From Pseudisothecium myosuroides (Eukaryota > Streptophyta > Bryopsida > Hypnales > Lembophyllaceae): a stretch of DNA of 64,000 nucleotides. Of this stretch, positions 48,367 through 60,226 are shown piece by piece. Position 1 is the first letter of the stretch. The number at the start of each line of letters is the position of its first letter. The notes beneath the pieces are model-generated. The model was not told the origin of the DNA. It saw nothing but the letters and a program-made list of their open reading frames with translations, and ran no database searches. The stretch lies in NCBI GenBank assembly GCA_951799445.1, contig OX637289.1, positions 26,474,245-26,538,244 of the forward strand, read 5' to 3'. The position numbers were made by a program, and so were the translations under genes.

Positions 48367-49975
48367 TGCGACCTACGGGCGGGCTCAACTCAAATGAGGA
48401 AACAGTCCCTTCCTCTACGAGTGACGATCAGCTGAAATGATTCCAATCTGCGCAGTCCACAGAAAATTCTCAAACAGGACCAAGACACCGGCAGTTTCAT
48501 ATTCTAGGTCAGTCAGTCTGACGTGCTAGAAAATTAACAAGATCCACACCCTCAAGAATGATTAATCCAACTGTCTAACGTTAAATGTGCTACAAGAGTA
48601 GTTAAAATGATTCTAATCTGCACACCATGAACATTCTCAAACAGGACATTTCAAATCGTATGTCCGTAAAACTAACGTGCTACAAAGTTTACAAGATCCA
48701 AACCCTAAAGAACGACCAATCCACCTCCCTAACACCTAAAAGTCCTGAACAACCCCTTGCAGGCAACGTGACGCTCTGTAACGAGAATGTTACATAACGC
48801 AAATTCGCAAGCAAGTTTCAGATCTTCTCTCCCAAGAAAGATTCTCTCCAATGCCGCTAGGGCGTCCAACATCTCGAGACACAACTTCTCTCCAATTCCA
48901 CTAAACACGGCATACTCGAATTCACAAACCCTCAAATTACCAAATCACCGAGCAAGCTCTGGATCTACGAATTCCGTATCCCACAATCTGAAACAAATCG
49001 CCCCATTTCAAAACCAGCTTCCAACTCCGGATTCAAGAAGCGCGAAATCAAACCAAGCTCACCGCAATCTCGTACCACAATCGTTCTCTATTCTCGGGCG
49101 TCTCCGAACTTCCGCAAGCTTCCACCTTTGCCTGCCAACACCACAAATGTTCTCCTTTCTTGTCACCCAAACTGGCAACCCAACTCAGATCCTTGTCACA
49201 GAAAGTGACAGAGCCAGTTTTCAGAACTCAACTGTGATTCAGACCCTGAAAGAACACCGAAATGCACACGCACCTCAGAGTCCAAGCACCGCGGAGAAAT
49301 GGAAGAGAGGTAGGTTCCTGGAAATGGTAGCAACGACGCAATCTCTACCGTCACAGCTTCGAAATGTGATGAAACGCTGCAAGTGGAATCCGTCCAGTCC
49401 AATCTTTCCCATGTCCGTGCAAGTCGGTGACTGCGTCGTATACTCCATCCGTCGGTCTCGTTTACTCGGCAATTTTTGTCAAAGCTCGCGATACTTTCGT
49501 TAGGCGCAGAGGGATTGTCGGTAACACTGGCTGGCTTCATGAAGTCAATGGCATCTCCGTTATGTTCCTCAATTGTACACTTCCGCCCAATCCCGGGAAA
49601 TCTTCGTTTTTCGTATATTCTAATTACATCAGCTTTAACCCCAGCTTTAACCTATGAGAGTCCCAGGGAACTCTCCCTCGCAGGAAGGGAAATGTAGATC
49701 TAAGGTACATACTCATGATTTTGTCCGAATAAGCATGTAAGCATTGTTCATGAAATTAAATTGCCTAGCTTTTTACTGGAACTTGTTGGAAGTTAAAAGA
49801 GCATTCTAGATTTTCTTCTTTTGCAATTTTTTGACACTATATGAATAAAGTATGAATTTTCAAGGTGCTGAAAATAGGCATACACAAAAGCACTCTTAGG
49901 CTCTTATGAATAGAAGCAACATATTTAGGAAAGAATTAATAGTGATCAATTTTAGATCAAGCTCACAAAAGATTC
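48367..49975 (-). promoter_or_regulatory. Upstream region of the coiled-coil gene
   Basis: Contains the duplication at 48430-48740 and a + strand open frame (48787-49503) that I treat as non-coding: it has no domain and Ser/Asn/Pro-rich low-information content. The leader and promoter of the minus-strand gene presumably lie here. Confidence 0.4.
48430..48740. repeat. Imperfect tandem duplication upstream of the coiled-coil gene
   Basis: Two units of about 145-165 bp (about 48430-48580 and 48600-48740). Shared blocks: AAATGATTC(C/T)AATCTGC, ATTCTCAAACAGGAC, ACGTGCTA and CAAGATCCA(A/C)ACCCT. Confidence 0.65.
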
Positions 49976-50167
49976 TACACTGAATAGGGGTATTAAGGGG
50001 ACCAAAAAAATAAAGGGACTTATTTTGGAAAATTGTAGATATTTGAAACATGATGTACAACCCCCGAACATTTCAATAACTATTGAAGTACAAAAAAGGT
50101 AGATATTTATATAGTGTGAAATGTCAATTAATTAGTATGGGTCCCCTTGATACCCCTATTCAGTGTA
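49976..50167. mobile_element. Short MITE with 28-bp TIRs (192 bp)
   Basis: The left TIR 49976-50003 begins TACACTGAATAGGGGTAT and is matched in reverse complement at 50140-50167 with one mismatch. The first 12 bases are shared with the MITE at 59899-60157. No coding content. Confidence 0.8.
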
Positions 50168-50423
50168 AAAATAAAGATACTCATTTTTGCTAGTTTTCCT
50201 TTTCTTCTCATCCATACATGAACTAATTTAGAACCTCACACAAAATTCATAACACAACAGGTGAACATGCTAGTCACATCACTAAAGAATAGGAAAAAAT
50301 TGTTTTTCCAACAAGTATGGATGTGCTTTACCCATTTCCTAAAGCTCCCATTGAAAGCCCTTGAATACTTTCATAATCCACCCAATGGACGCCATGACTC
50401 TCAAGGGTAAATACCTATCACTT

Positions 50424-50734
50424 TATAGTGTAGTATGCTCTTAAAGCGACCTTTTAAGAGCTGATTGCATTTGGGAGGAAGCTAAACTCCTTGAAACAAT
50501 TTTCAGTAAATTTTGGTAGGAAGAAAAATGGAATTGGCATCTAACCCAAGTCGTTTCATATTTTTTGAACCTTCGTGGAATTAGTTATGAATTTTTGAAG
50601 TTGAAACCCAGTGGTCACTAAAAGCGACCCCCTCCTGAAATGTTCACTGTGGGGACATTGAAGAAAGCAAAATGTACCTCTGTGTTAGAGGTCGCTTTTA
50701 AAGCTGGGTCGCTTTCACAGCACCCTACACTATA
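50424..50734. mobile_element. Short MITE with about 28-bp TIRs (311 bp)
   Basis: The ends read TATAGTGTAG inward on both sides, followed by TGCT and AAAGCGACC with a few mismatches. A further inner inverted pair (GGTCGCTTTTAAAGC and its complement) makes it fold strongly. It lies between the coiled-coil and aldehyde oxidase genes. Confidence 0.75.
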
Positions 50735-51137
50735 CCCCATTTTGTCACAATGTGCATGAATGAAATGGTTTTTGTCAATGAAGCAGCACATGCCTAGATT
50801 TTTGAACCCAATCCCCAATAAGGCTTCCCCCATTGTAATTCACAACCATAATTCCACATTGTTGTAAGGGTGCACGGTTCAGTTCTGCAAGAAACAACTA
50901 AGTTACACTATGAGAGACTGAAACCTCTGCAGTACAGGTAAGGTCTTACTCATCTTCCTCACACGTAGGATTTGTCAATACAAATCCTCCTAATCTCATT
51001 AATTTTGACCGAGCTTGAGTTATGCCAAGAACGGTATATATATACAAGTCCACTCTCCACTACCTGAACTGCCTGCAATGCTTCCATTTCCTCTGAACTG
51101 CCTACAATGCTCGTGGGAAGGATTACAATATCGACAT

Positions 51138-54100
51138 CTAGTTTATACCAAAATCATTTACACTCTCAAGGTGATCTTTCTTGGCATTATTGACATTTGT
51201 AGCCATAAACGCCAAATATAATTCTACATTGTTCAATCCACAAAGCTTCTTAACTCTATCCATGGAAGCGGGAGGGTCAAGCCTGAACTCGTTAAGCCCC
51301 TCTAGATCAACAAGTGTTGAATCGGGAGTCCACTTAGCGGTTTCCATCCGCGCTGCTACAATTGCCTTTCGAATAGCAGAATGTACTGAACCTGCTAACA
51401 GGAATGGCGCTTCTCCAGCAGCTGCAAGTCATATTACATTGTTTCAATCAGACTATTGTACTTTTCCAAAGCATACAAGATATGCTAATTTGGTCAATCG
51501 TGTTGGAGCTAATGAACTTGACAAGTCTAAGGAAACGGCACCTGATTGTGACAGCCTTTCTAAATCCGACCTCCACAGATTCTTGTCCCAAAATGTACTA
51601 CCTCTATCCATGAGACCCTAGGGTTGCCTTCGCATACACCGGTTCCTTGAGAATTAATAATTAATTCCTACGATGTCCAAAAAATGCATAAGAAAAAGAG
51701 AATCCAAAATACACTTTTGACTTCCCAAAAGATTCAACAAAAAATTAGACAAGTAATAGGAACCATGCTCGATTGCTTATTCAAACGCAATTAGGTGCAG
51801 TTACCTTAGTTTCATTGTGATAAAATGCATTTCTTAATTCAAAAATAGGAACCATGTAAACAGTTGGCAGAAGCTTACTTTTGGAAGAAAGAATACGATC
51901 ATGAAGAGTAGCACTGTTATAGAGCTCCACGTGGAATCGTTTCTGGATGGTGTCGACCGTAGGCACTTTGTACCCCCAAGTTCCATCATCCAGCTCCCTT
52001 CCATCCTTGCTCAGCTCCACACCTTCCGTCACATAGAATCCTATCCCTTGCACAAAGGCACCCTCAATCTGCAATTTGAAAGCAACGGTTTCAAAATCAA
52101 CTCATGTATCTTAATGAGTTGATAATGCACGCTTTTCATGGGGCTTTGGGTAAGCTTGAACCGTACAAACAAGTCTGACAAATTGATAATGAACTTCCGC
52201 TCGCAATTTAGAGTTACATGAAATTTTGAAATTTTGAAATGTTGGAACATGTCCTTTGTAACACGACGCGTACCTGGCCAATATCAACTGCCGGGTTCAG
52301 GCTTTTTCCACAATCAAACACGAGATCCGTCGCCAGAATGTTGACCTCGCCAGTGAGAATATCGATTTCCACCTTGGATTCACAAACAGCGAAAAACTAT
52401 CAGATGATATGCAGAATTCAGACGAAGCTTGGTCATTACGTGACATGGGTGGGTCACCATATCGAATTAGATTGAACCAAAGATGTTAAACACGGCATTC
52501 AGATGCCCTGGAATACTTACTTCACTAGCGGCAGCCGCGTAATTGAGGTAGTGAAACTGCTTTGGCACATATCTATGATGAACCTTCAGATCGGTCATAA
52601 ACATTGCCTGCACAGCACCACACAAGATGCGTTGAATTTCAGAAAGCAAAGGAGCATGTGATAGCTTCATAACTGGGATTTGACCCCTCTCTGAAAATTC
52701 AGGTAAACCGAAATGTACATTTGTAGCAAGTTAACCCTTTGGCTTACCTTGGAAATGAGAGCCTCCCATTTGATTTCACCATCAGGTGCTGCAGCTTGTA
52801 ACATTTGGTATATGGGAGTGAGCCTCTCCACCAACACCTGGCAGGCCTCTTGAACAGCTGCACAACACCCTTCGGAGGTTGTGCTACTCGACGTGACTCC
52901 ACTATTTGCCGAACTTAAAGTGTCCATTTGTACAATCCTGAATCTTGATACGTCAAGTCCTCGTCCCTGAAACAAAAACAACAAGCTCCCTCTCATGAAT
53001 AAATCAAAAAAGAAAAGGTCAACATGAAGAAACAATTTGTTGGCACCATTGTAATAAACCATCAAGTTCTTCCAAGTTTGGACTGCTTCAGGGGGGTTAA
53101 CCCCTAAACGCCCAACGCTCTTTAGAGCTGCTATGAACATTTAATAAGCAAAATAAAACTTAAAGCTTTGATAAGTTTTAGCAACTCTTTCCCAAAATTG
53201 TAACTGAAGGATCTTAAGCTAGATGGGATGGACTGCATGGAAAAGAAAACACAACAAGATCACATATGAACGAAAAGATTGGAAGTGTAAATCAGAAAGG
53301 GAGTTCGGAATTTGATAGTTAAACTAAATTCATTCGGTCCTTTGTTTACCTAAATTTGTGGCCATGAAAACAATCAACTTTCAACTGCTAAACTAAATCT
53401 GATAAGAAAAAACAAAACCTTGGATGCTAGAGACGAAACACGAACCTCCGGAAACAGTTTGTTAAGTGCGAAGCAGGCCGCTTGTCGAACTTTCGTATAC
53501 AACCCTTGTCCAATTTCCACTCCAGAAGTTTCCAACGCAATGGATCCATCAGCAAAGATGGACACCATTGCAGTTTTCGGTGCACTCGGGTTGTTGTAGA
53601 TGATGGGGATCATCGCAATTCCCCGTTTCCTCCAAGTGCTGGTCTCGTTGAACTTCTCAACCTCACGTTCACGCTCCTCCCAATTGGCCGAAGCCTTGAG
53701 ACGGCTCCATATCGAGGGTAATGTGAACCCTTCGGGTTTGCCCACAACGCCCTCTCCGAAATATTTCGTCAAGCTGCTGAAGTCGTGGAAATTTTGTTCA
53801 CGTACTAACTCAGAGTGCATCCCCAACCTTGCTGCCACGGCTTCCACCACGGCTTCGGCCAAGAAGGAGCCTTGCGTTTGGCCAGGACCACGCATGGCCG
53901 TCTTGGGGACAGTGTTGGTCTTGCAGATTTTGTAATCCATCTCCAGGGCACCGTAATTGTACTTCTTAAAAGCGTGCGTAAAGTCACCTAAGGAAAAGAA
54001 TGCAAACACCAGATGAATACATCATGTTTCTCAATAATTGGAATTACTGGTATTGTTCACATGTGCAAAGTCTCTCTGCATGTAGGTCATCTCAATGGCA

Positions 54101-57100
54101 ATGAAAACTAGTGCTTCGTTGATTCTGTAATCTATCTCCAGGGCCCCATAATTGTACTTCTTCAACGCATGGGTGAAGTCACCTAAGGTAAAGAACACAA
54201 TGACCCGTGGAATACATCGTTTCCCTAACTGGAAGTACTGGTGTTGTTAACAGGTGCAAAGTCGAGGTTAAAAGCAGATGAATTGCTACACCGTTTATTC
54301 TATTTAGTATGCTGCATGATTCAATGTGGAACCAAAATGGTGTGTCATAGAGTGAATGTATTCCCTTTGTTGAATAGTGTACCTTAGGATCATTATGAAA
54401 TATCTTTTCAGTGAAAAATCAATTCAAGCACCAAATGGCCAGTCAAAGTGGCCAGTTTGAGATCCAAAGCATAGTACATGGAGTTCATCAACGGATACAC
54501 TATTATATGGTGTTCCTAGTGCTTCATAGGAATACCGCCTCATAACGACATAGTGAATCATATACAAATTAAATAGAACGAAAGGTGAACTTACCTGGAA
54601 GGAAGCAAGAAAAGTCTGCCTCATAGCCTGCCTCGATCAAAATTTGGGTTTTCAAAGCGGTGATGCGGCCTTCTTTGGTGAAGGCGACGCTGAAGGTAGA
54701 CTTGGTCGGACTTCGACCACCAATGAAGGTCATGTCCGTGTTCCGGTCCAAGGATGTGCGAACAGGGCGACGCAACTTGTAGGCCGCAAGCGCACACGCC
54801 ACTGCAACCTAAACAGCAATTAGTTCATAAAATTAGATAACAAAAAAAAATTGAAAAAAATTAGTGTAGAAGGATTAGAAAAGAAACTGCAGTCAGTAAC
54901 TGGAGGTTGGTGTTCTTACCGCAGTGCCGCGAGATCAATGCATAAAACTAGACGTTAATAAAAACTAGAATAGAGTTAAAATGGAAGGATTAGAAAAGAA
55001 ATTGAAGTCTTTGAGAGGTTGGTTTGCTTACCGCTGTGCCACGAAAGACCTTGCCACCAAAGCCACCCCCGACTCGCCGGGTAATGACACGGACATTGTG
55101 GAAGGGAAGGCCAAGTGCCTCGGCAATTGATCTTTGCACATAATCCGGAGTTTGTGTTGCGCTGTAGACCACTATGCAGTTGTCCTCATCGGGTATGGCC
55201 AGTGCGGCTTGGGTTTCCATGTAAAAGTGCTTCTGTGACTCAGTGATCACCTGATCGCACCAAACACACATACAAATTCTTCAGGCTTGCTAATCACGAA
55301 CATTTCATTCAGTACTGTCCACACCAGATAATTTCTTCCCCAATTTTACCAGCAGATAAGAGACCAGAAAGCACCAAGAACAATGGTCAGGCTAAAAAAC
55401 AGAGAGGAATTTATCGAATTCATGAAAAGAAAACTAGACAGATAGCATACATGCGTAGCCACATCTTTCCTAGGAATCACACTGGTATCAACCTAGTATC
55501 ATCCACGTATTACCGAGTGTCACCTAAGTATCACATGAGCATTAACAAAAATTCTGGCTATGTTGCAAAAATGCAAGAAAGGAACTGCAAGTGTGCAGTT
55601 TCAGTGAGACCGGGTTGCTTGCTGAGAGTTGAACGTACTTCAACATTCTCGAGAATCATCTCTCCCGCTGCGAATCCCTCCGTGATATCATCAACGGGCC
55701 CAAAAGAATTGGCGACTAAGAAATGCACCGGAAACGTAGAATTTCGTTCCAAAGCCTCCTTCGCTGATAGTATCGGAGGACCCACAGATTGTGTGTCATA
55801 GTCCACCTTCACTCTGCCAGCCGCCTCCTTCGCATGATCATACGTATCTGCGACCTGATCGAAATGGTCAAAGAATTATGAATAAGCACAATATGATCAA
55901 GAAAAGAAGAAGAGAAAAGGTGCAAATTAACCCTTTAAGGACGAAGAAGCCCATACTTGGCCTCATGATTTTTCAGCTGTTTTGAAGTGTATAGATAGGG
56001 ATTTCAATTAGCTCAGATTAATTAATTTTTTTAATTAACTTATGTCATGTCCTTCTCTAAATCAAATTGTAAATACTTTCTCCATTTACTTTGTATTTCC
56101 CACAATATGATCAATCAAAATGATCACTTCGAAATCACGAATACTAACCATCACCCCAATGAGATGGCCGACGCACTCGACGAGGTCCGTGGCGAACAGT
56201 TCCTGTCTTGCGAGAGCCCCCAAACTCACGCCAACATTCTGTCCCTTGGCTGGAATGTCCGCAGCCGATATGTATGCCACTGTTCCCGGCGTTTGCAAAC
56301 CGGACTGCACGTCGACCTTTCGTAGTTTGGCCAAAGCTTTCTCACTGAGCACGAATGCGGCATGAAGGCAATCCGCTGGTGCGGGGATATCGTCCACGTA
56401 CACAGCCTCACCTGTCAAGGAATTGACACTCCCATGAATTGACACACCAAAACATGGAACCAAAAAAATAAAAACACAACAAAGAATATGGAACAGAGTC
56501 ACAGAGGATCAGAGGATCAGATACCGGAAGCTTGAAGTTCAGATTGCGTTTTCGCAGATGGTTTTCCAATAGGGGAGTATTCTTCTGTCAAGGAAATTGT
56601 TTGTTTCCCGGAGTTTAATAGCCCTGGAGCTTTACTGACAAAATCCTCTCCGTTCCTTAGAAACGGTGCCAGAGACTGAAACAGGAAACTCACAGCCACG
56701 CTCACACGGTACTCAGCTTTCCGTGTTCCAGGTTTCGGTACAATCTCGGTCTTGAGCAGCTGCACAGCTTCCAATATGACTTCCCATGTCAACACCTTCC
56801 CATTCAAATGATTCTCCACACGGCGAGCTCGGATCGCACGGTCTGTCCCAAATGCTCCAAATGCTAATCTCACGTCTTCGAAACGACCGGTTTCGGAGAC
56901 TCGTGCAAAGAAGGCAGCATTCAAGTAGGCCAAAGCGAATCCTGAAGGGCGAGGGGCCGCCCTGAACGTCTTGAAAGTCACGCCAGAAGCTCTGTGCAGG
57001 GGTATCCAGATGGATTGCAAAAACTCGCCATCTGCCAGCTCACATTTTCCAAGGAAGGTTTCAAGGTTGACCTTCTTACCACCGGCAGTCACCTGGGCAT

Positions 57101-58762
57101 CTACTCCAAGCAGAATGGTTGCAATGTCGGACTCGAAATTGAAAAGCCGAGCCATCATCAAATTGCCTCCCACACTGCCCCAGTTGCGCACATGGTTGCT
57201 GGCAACTTTGAGGAGATGGACAGCTAAGACATGAGCAACTGATGTGGTGGATTTCACACCAGCAACACACCCATTTGATGCTGCCTTGGATTTCAAATCC
57301 AAGTTCTCTAAAAACTCTATGAAATTCGAGATTGTCACCGCTGCACCCACTTCAATCTCATCCGCCTTCTCGCGCAATACCAGTAACTCCTCAACCTAAT
57401 GCACAATCGAGAAGTAACTCACAGTTTAGTATTCAAATGGAGACTGATGGAAAAGAACCAAGCAATCTTGAAGCTCAAAAGAGTAGCTTGCCTTGCTAAT
57501 GTCGACGTAGACGTCCGGTTTGATGTTTTTGTAATATCCAGCCGCAGTGTTGCCAACCACCAGCTTCATTTCCCTTGATGTTCTGTTCTGATACGTTTTC
57601 AGAGCTTCTGAAATGTCCGTCAAAAGCTCTGCTTCAACCCACACCTTCTCTCTCTCGACACTGACGCTGTCTGAAAATCTGAACCGAGGATGCACCTTCT
57701 CGTGCTTTACACCGTTTTCGTTCACTGCGCAACAAGAATCGTAGAAAATCATGTAAGTGAAGCAGGCACTTATAAACCATGATAATATTCGTTACAATAG
57801 CCTGTTTCAGGATGCCAAATTTGTGATATTCAAGTCCCCAGAGCTCTAAAATTAGGACTTTCAAGTAGCAGGAGCTCTAAAAGTAAAGAATGGTCTAGGT
57901 CTGAAGTTCCAATCGGGCAACTGAAACTGCGCCAAATTCACTGAGATTTGCCATTTTAATGAATACGAGGTTACCCTGTCATAATTCAAAAGCAAGATTG
58001 TGCTAAGACGTGAAGGAACAACATACTTGATACGGAGAAATGGTCACCATTTTGATGTGAAAACCTTGAATCACGAGCCTCGCATTCTTCAATAAGAAAC
58101 TGAGGAAAGACGGGATCACGGTCAGAGTCATACTCGGGCACCCCGCCGTCGAAATGGTGCAACCCCAAGTCTTCCACATCCACTTCGTCGCAGAAACTCT
58201 TACAGGCATCAAGCAAGGGTCGATAACCCGTGCATCGACAAATGTTCCCGGCTATGGACCTCTCCGTCTCGGCCGCCGTCAATTGCAGCTTCTGTGAGCT
58301 CGAGTTCGACTTGGACTTGGACTTGCATCCTGCGTTGCGAAGCGTGCCATAGAATGCCATGGTCATCCCCGGCGTGCAAAACCCGCATTGTGAAGCGTGG
58401 AAGCCCGACATGCGCTTGTGGATGGCGTGGTGTCCCGATTGGAGCGACCCCAGCCCTTCCGTGGTGGTGATGGCGCAGCCGTCGAAGGAGCAGAGCAAGG
58501 CTAAGCAGGCGTTCACAGTGATTTCCTCGAGCTCTTTCGTCTTGGGGTTGTATCTGCTCACGAAGACCACGCAGGCGCCACACCCGCCTTCGCCGCACCC
58601 TCGCTTGGTGCCGCGGAAGGTAGTCTTGGTGCGAAGGTAAGTGAGTAAAGTTAACGAAGGGTCCACCTCCGGAAGCTCCACGCGTGCGCCGTTCAAAGCG
58701 AACACGAGGGGCCGGCCGGGTAGCTCCGCCATCGCCACCGAACTTCGAAATTGGCTGGGCAT
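51138..58762 (-). CDS. Aldehyde oxidase (plant AAO-type molybdo-flavoenzyme)
   Basis: Thirteen exons (minus strand): 58027-58762, 57492-57724, 56525-57395, 56149-56411, 55639-55854, 55032-55250, 54595-54808, 53446-53987, 52748-52966, 52521-52607, 52274-52372, 51879-52068, 51138-51421; 1390 aa, slightly long for the family. Plant-type [2Fe-2S] ligands are C56, C61, C64 and C86; the second cluster has C126, C129, C175 and C177. FAD motif LVVGNTAAG is at about 300. Molybdenum-cofactor motifs are GGGFGGK (834), AMRGPG (948), GVEIGQGL (1073) and the catalytic Glu in GEAP (E1300). KLRRPVR and AMRGPG point to aldehyde oxidase, not xanthine dehydrogenase (AFRGFGG). Family role: oxidises aldehydes, including abscisic aldehyde to ABA, making peroxide; cytosolic; needs sulfurated cofactor. 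Intron 2 has a GC donor. The exon 8 donor could lie 27 bases further (9 extra residues). Substrate is not predictable. Confidence 0.93.
51559..51812 (+). repeat. Interspersed repeat D, copy in aldehyde oxidase intron 12
   Basis: Colinear with 27997-28252 in the same orientation. It lies wholly within intron 51422-51878, so it does not touch coding sequence. Confidence 0.65.
53097..53370 (+). mobile_element. TTAA-family element, short type, truncated copy in aldehyde oxidase intron 8
   Basis: The left end TTAACCCCTAAACGCCC is intact. The interior GAAAAGAAAACACAACAAGA, the GAAAGATTGGAAGTGTA region and ATTCATTCGGTC align with the short type at 33693-34342. The right half and right end are missing. 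It lies within intron 52967-53445. Confidence 0.65.
54121..54262 (-). pseudogene. Duplicated 5' part of aldehyde oxidase exon 8, with acceptor, inside intron 7
   Basis: It matches 53927-54080, covering the start of exon 8 plus upstream intron. The intact acceptor CTTTACCTTAG precedes sequence for [20 protein letters not shown], against [20 protein letters not shown] in exon 8. After that the two diverge. No donor was seen; reading on reaches a stop just before the true exon 8. If spliced in, it would truncate the enzyme before the main cofactor domain is complete. Confidence 0.75.
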
Positions 58763-59898
58763 CGGAACTAGTGAAGCTCTAGCAGTTCGCTACCACGGTA
58801 GGCCTGTGGACATCCAAATCCGAACGCTGCACGTAATTCTCATGTATAATTCTCACCTTCACACACTGCCACCAGTAATCATAGCGGAGAAGTAAACGTT
58901 CGACAAATTTCTTCCAGTACCTGGCAAACGAAACTGTTAGAAGCTTCAAATCCGCTCAAAAACGGAGCATCAGAAACCCATCACTCCATCTCAACAAATG
59001 CTACAGTCATTTGCAACCACCAACTTTGAAGCGCGCACTCCATGACTTCGTCTAAAACGAACCGAGCTTCCACACAGACAGCCAGGCCCTCCACGTCGGA
59101 AGACCCAAGCTGGGGCAAATTAGGGACTTTGCGTAGCTTAGTAAGAAACTATCATCAAGAAATGAGAAACGAGCACAGTGCTTCATTCTGTTACCTTACC
59201 TGTGCACACATCAATCGACCTTCTTTCGATCTGCGCAACAAGCAAAGAAGAAGGAAAACTAGCCACGCTGCCACAGAGACAGAGGCAGCACGTGGTGCGT
59301 GCGGTACTTTCAGGCTTCTGGCGCTACAATACTAGCTTTGAGTGAGCTCCAAAAAGCAAGATATGTGAAGACAAACCCGGCCACAATCGGATGATGCGCA
59401 AAAAAGAGCACCCCATCAACGACTGCGCACATCGCCATGGAAAGAATACGTCAGCAGCACTAGTCATCTGACGATTTTTGGAAGTGATGTCCTAAATTGC
59501 AGGAACCCCAGTGTGTTGGAAGCTACTGTCCACACTTCCAACTTTCCAAGTTCCTGCACAGTTCTATCGTGATTTGGACGGGAGGCGGGGAGCATCAGTG
59601 GCCAATTGCCAATGTGTGTAGTAGGGCTGTGATTCGAAATTGAGGCAACAGTAGCTTAATTCACACGAGAAGTAAATGATCGTCGATGTTGCAAAAGCAA
59701 GTCTCGGAAAATTCTACCGGACCTCGAGCCGCTCCAGGTGTCTATTCTCCCATGTCCGTTTCGTTGTCTTTCAAGGTTTGCTACTTTGCGCCTTCGCAGC
59801 TCGCGGCTTTGCATTGACGTACGCTACCTGTGGACCTGTGAAAACTGTGACAGAGACAGGATTACAGGGATATTAAGTGACAGCCTCTCCTGGCGTAA
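58763..59898 (-). promoter_or_regulatory. Upstream region of the aldehyde oxidase gene
   Basis: Mixed-composition DNA presumably containing the aldehyde oxidase leader and promoter. Short + strand frames (59042-59335, 59676-59876) show no recognised domain and are not called. No TATA element was assigned with confidence. Confidence 0.4.
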
Positions 59899-60157
59899 AG
59901 CTACACTGAATAGTGAAATTAGGTTGCCCCACACTAATTTCTCGACATTCTACACTAAATCAATATGTACAGTTACTTTACTAGGATGCAGTAATGTAAG
60001 AAGTATGTGTGTGGCATGGGTTGGTGCAATGGTTCGTGGCTCGGGATTAGAGATTGGCATGTGCCTCCATCTGGACAAGCATTAGCCATGAGGTAATTTC
60101 TCTGGGATAAGGCAACCTAATTGTCAAGGCAACCCAATTTCACTATTTAGTGTAGCT
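59899..60157. mobile_element. Short MITE with about 30-bp TIRs (259 bp)
   Basis: TIRs at 59900-59928 and 60128-60156 match at 27 of 29 positions. The left reads GCTACACTGAATAGTGAAAT. It shares TACACTGAATAG with the MITE at 49976, so they are probably one superfamily. Near the right end GGCAACC(T/C)AATT is repeated in tandem. Confidence 0.8.
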
Positions 60158-60226
60158 TACCTATCTTGTTTTTTTGTTTTTTTCTGACACAAATAAAGGG
60201 AACCCTGAGATAAAATTACCTATCTT

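Noticed and set aside
48787..49503. 238-aa plus-strand open frame upstream of the coiled-coil gene
   Set aside because: The composition is low-information (Ser, Asn, Pro, Gln), there is no domain, and it lies antisense to the probable leader of a real gene.
55927..55980. TTAACCCTTTAAGGACG in aldehyde oxidase intron 4 as another TTAA-family copy
   Set aside because: Only one end-like motif is present, with no interior similarity and no partner end.
51138..58762. Xanthine dehydrogenase as the identity of the molybdo-flavoenzyme
   Set aside because: The cofactor-domain motifs (KLRRPVR, AMRGPG) follow plant aldehyde oxidase; the XDH motif AFRGFGG is absent.
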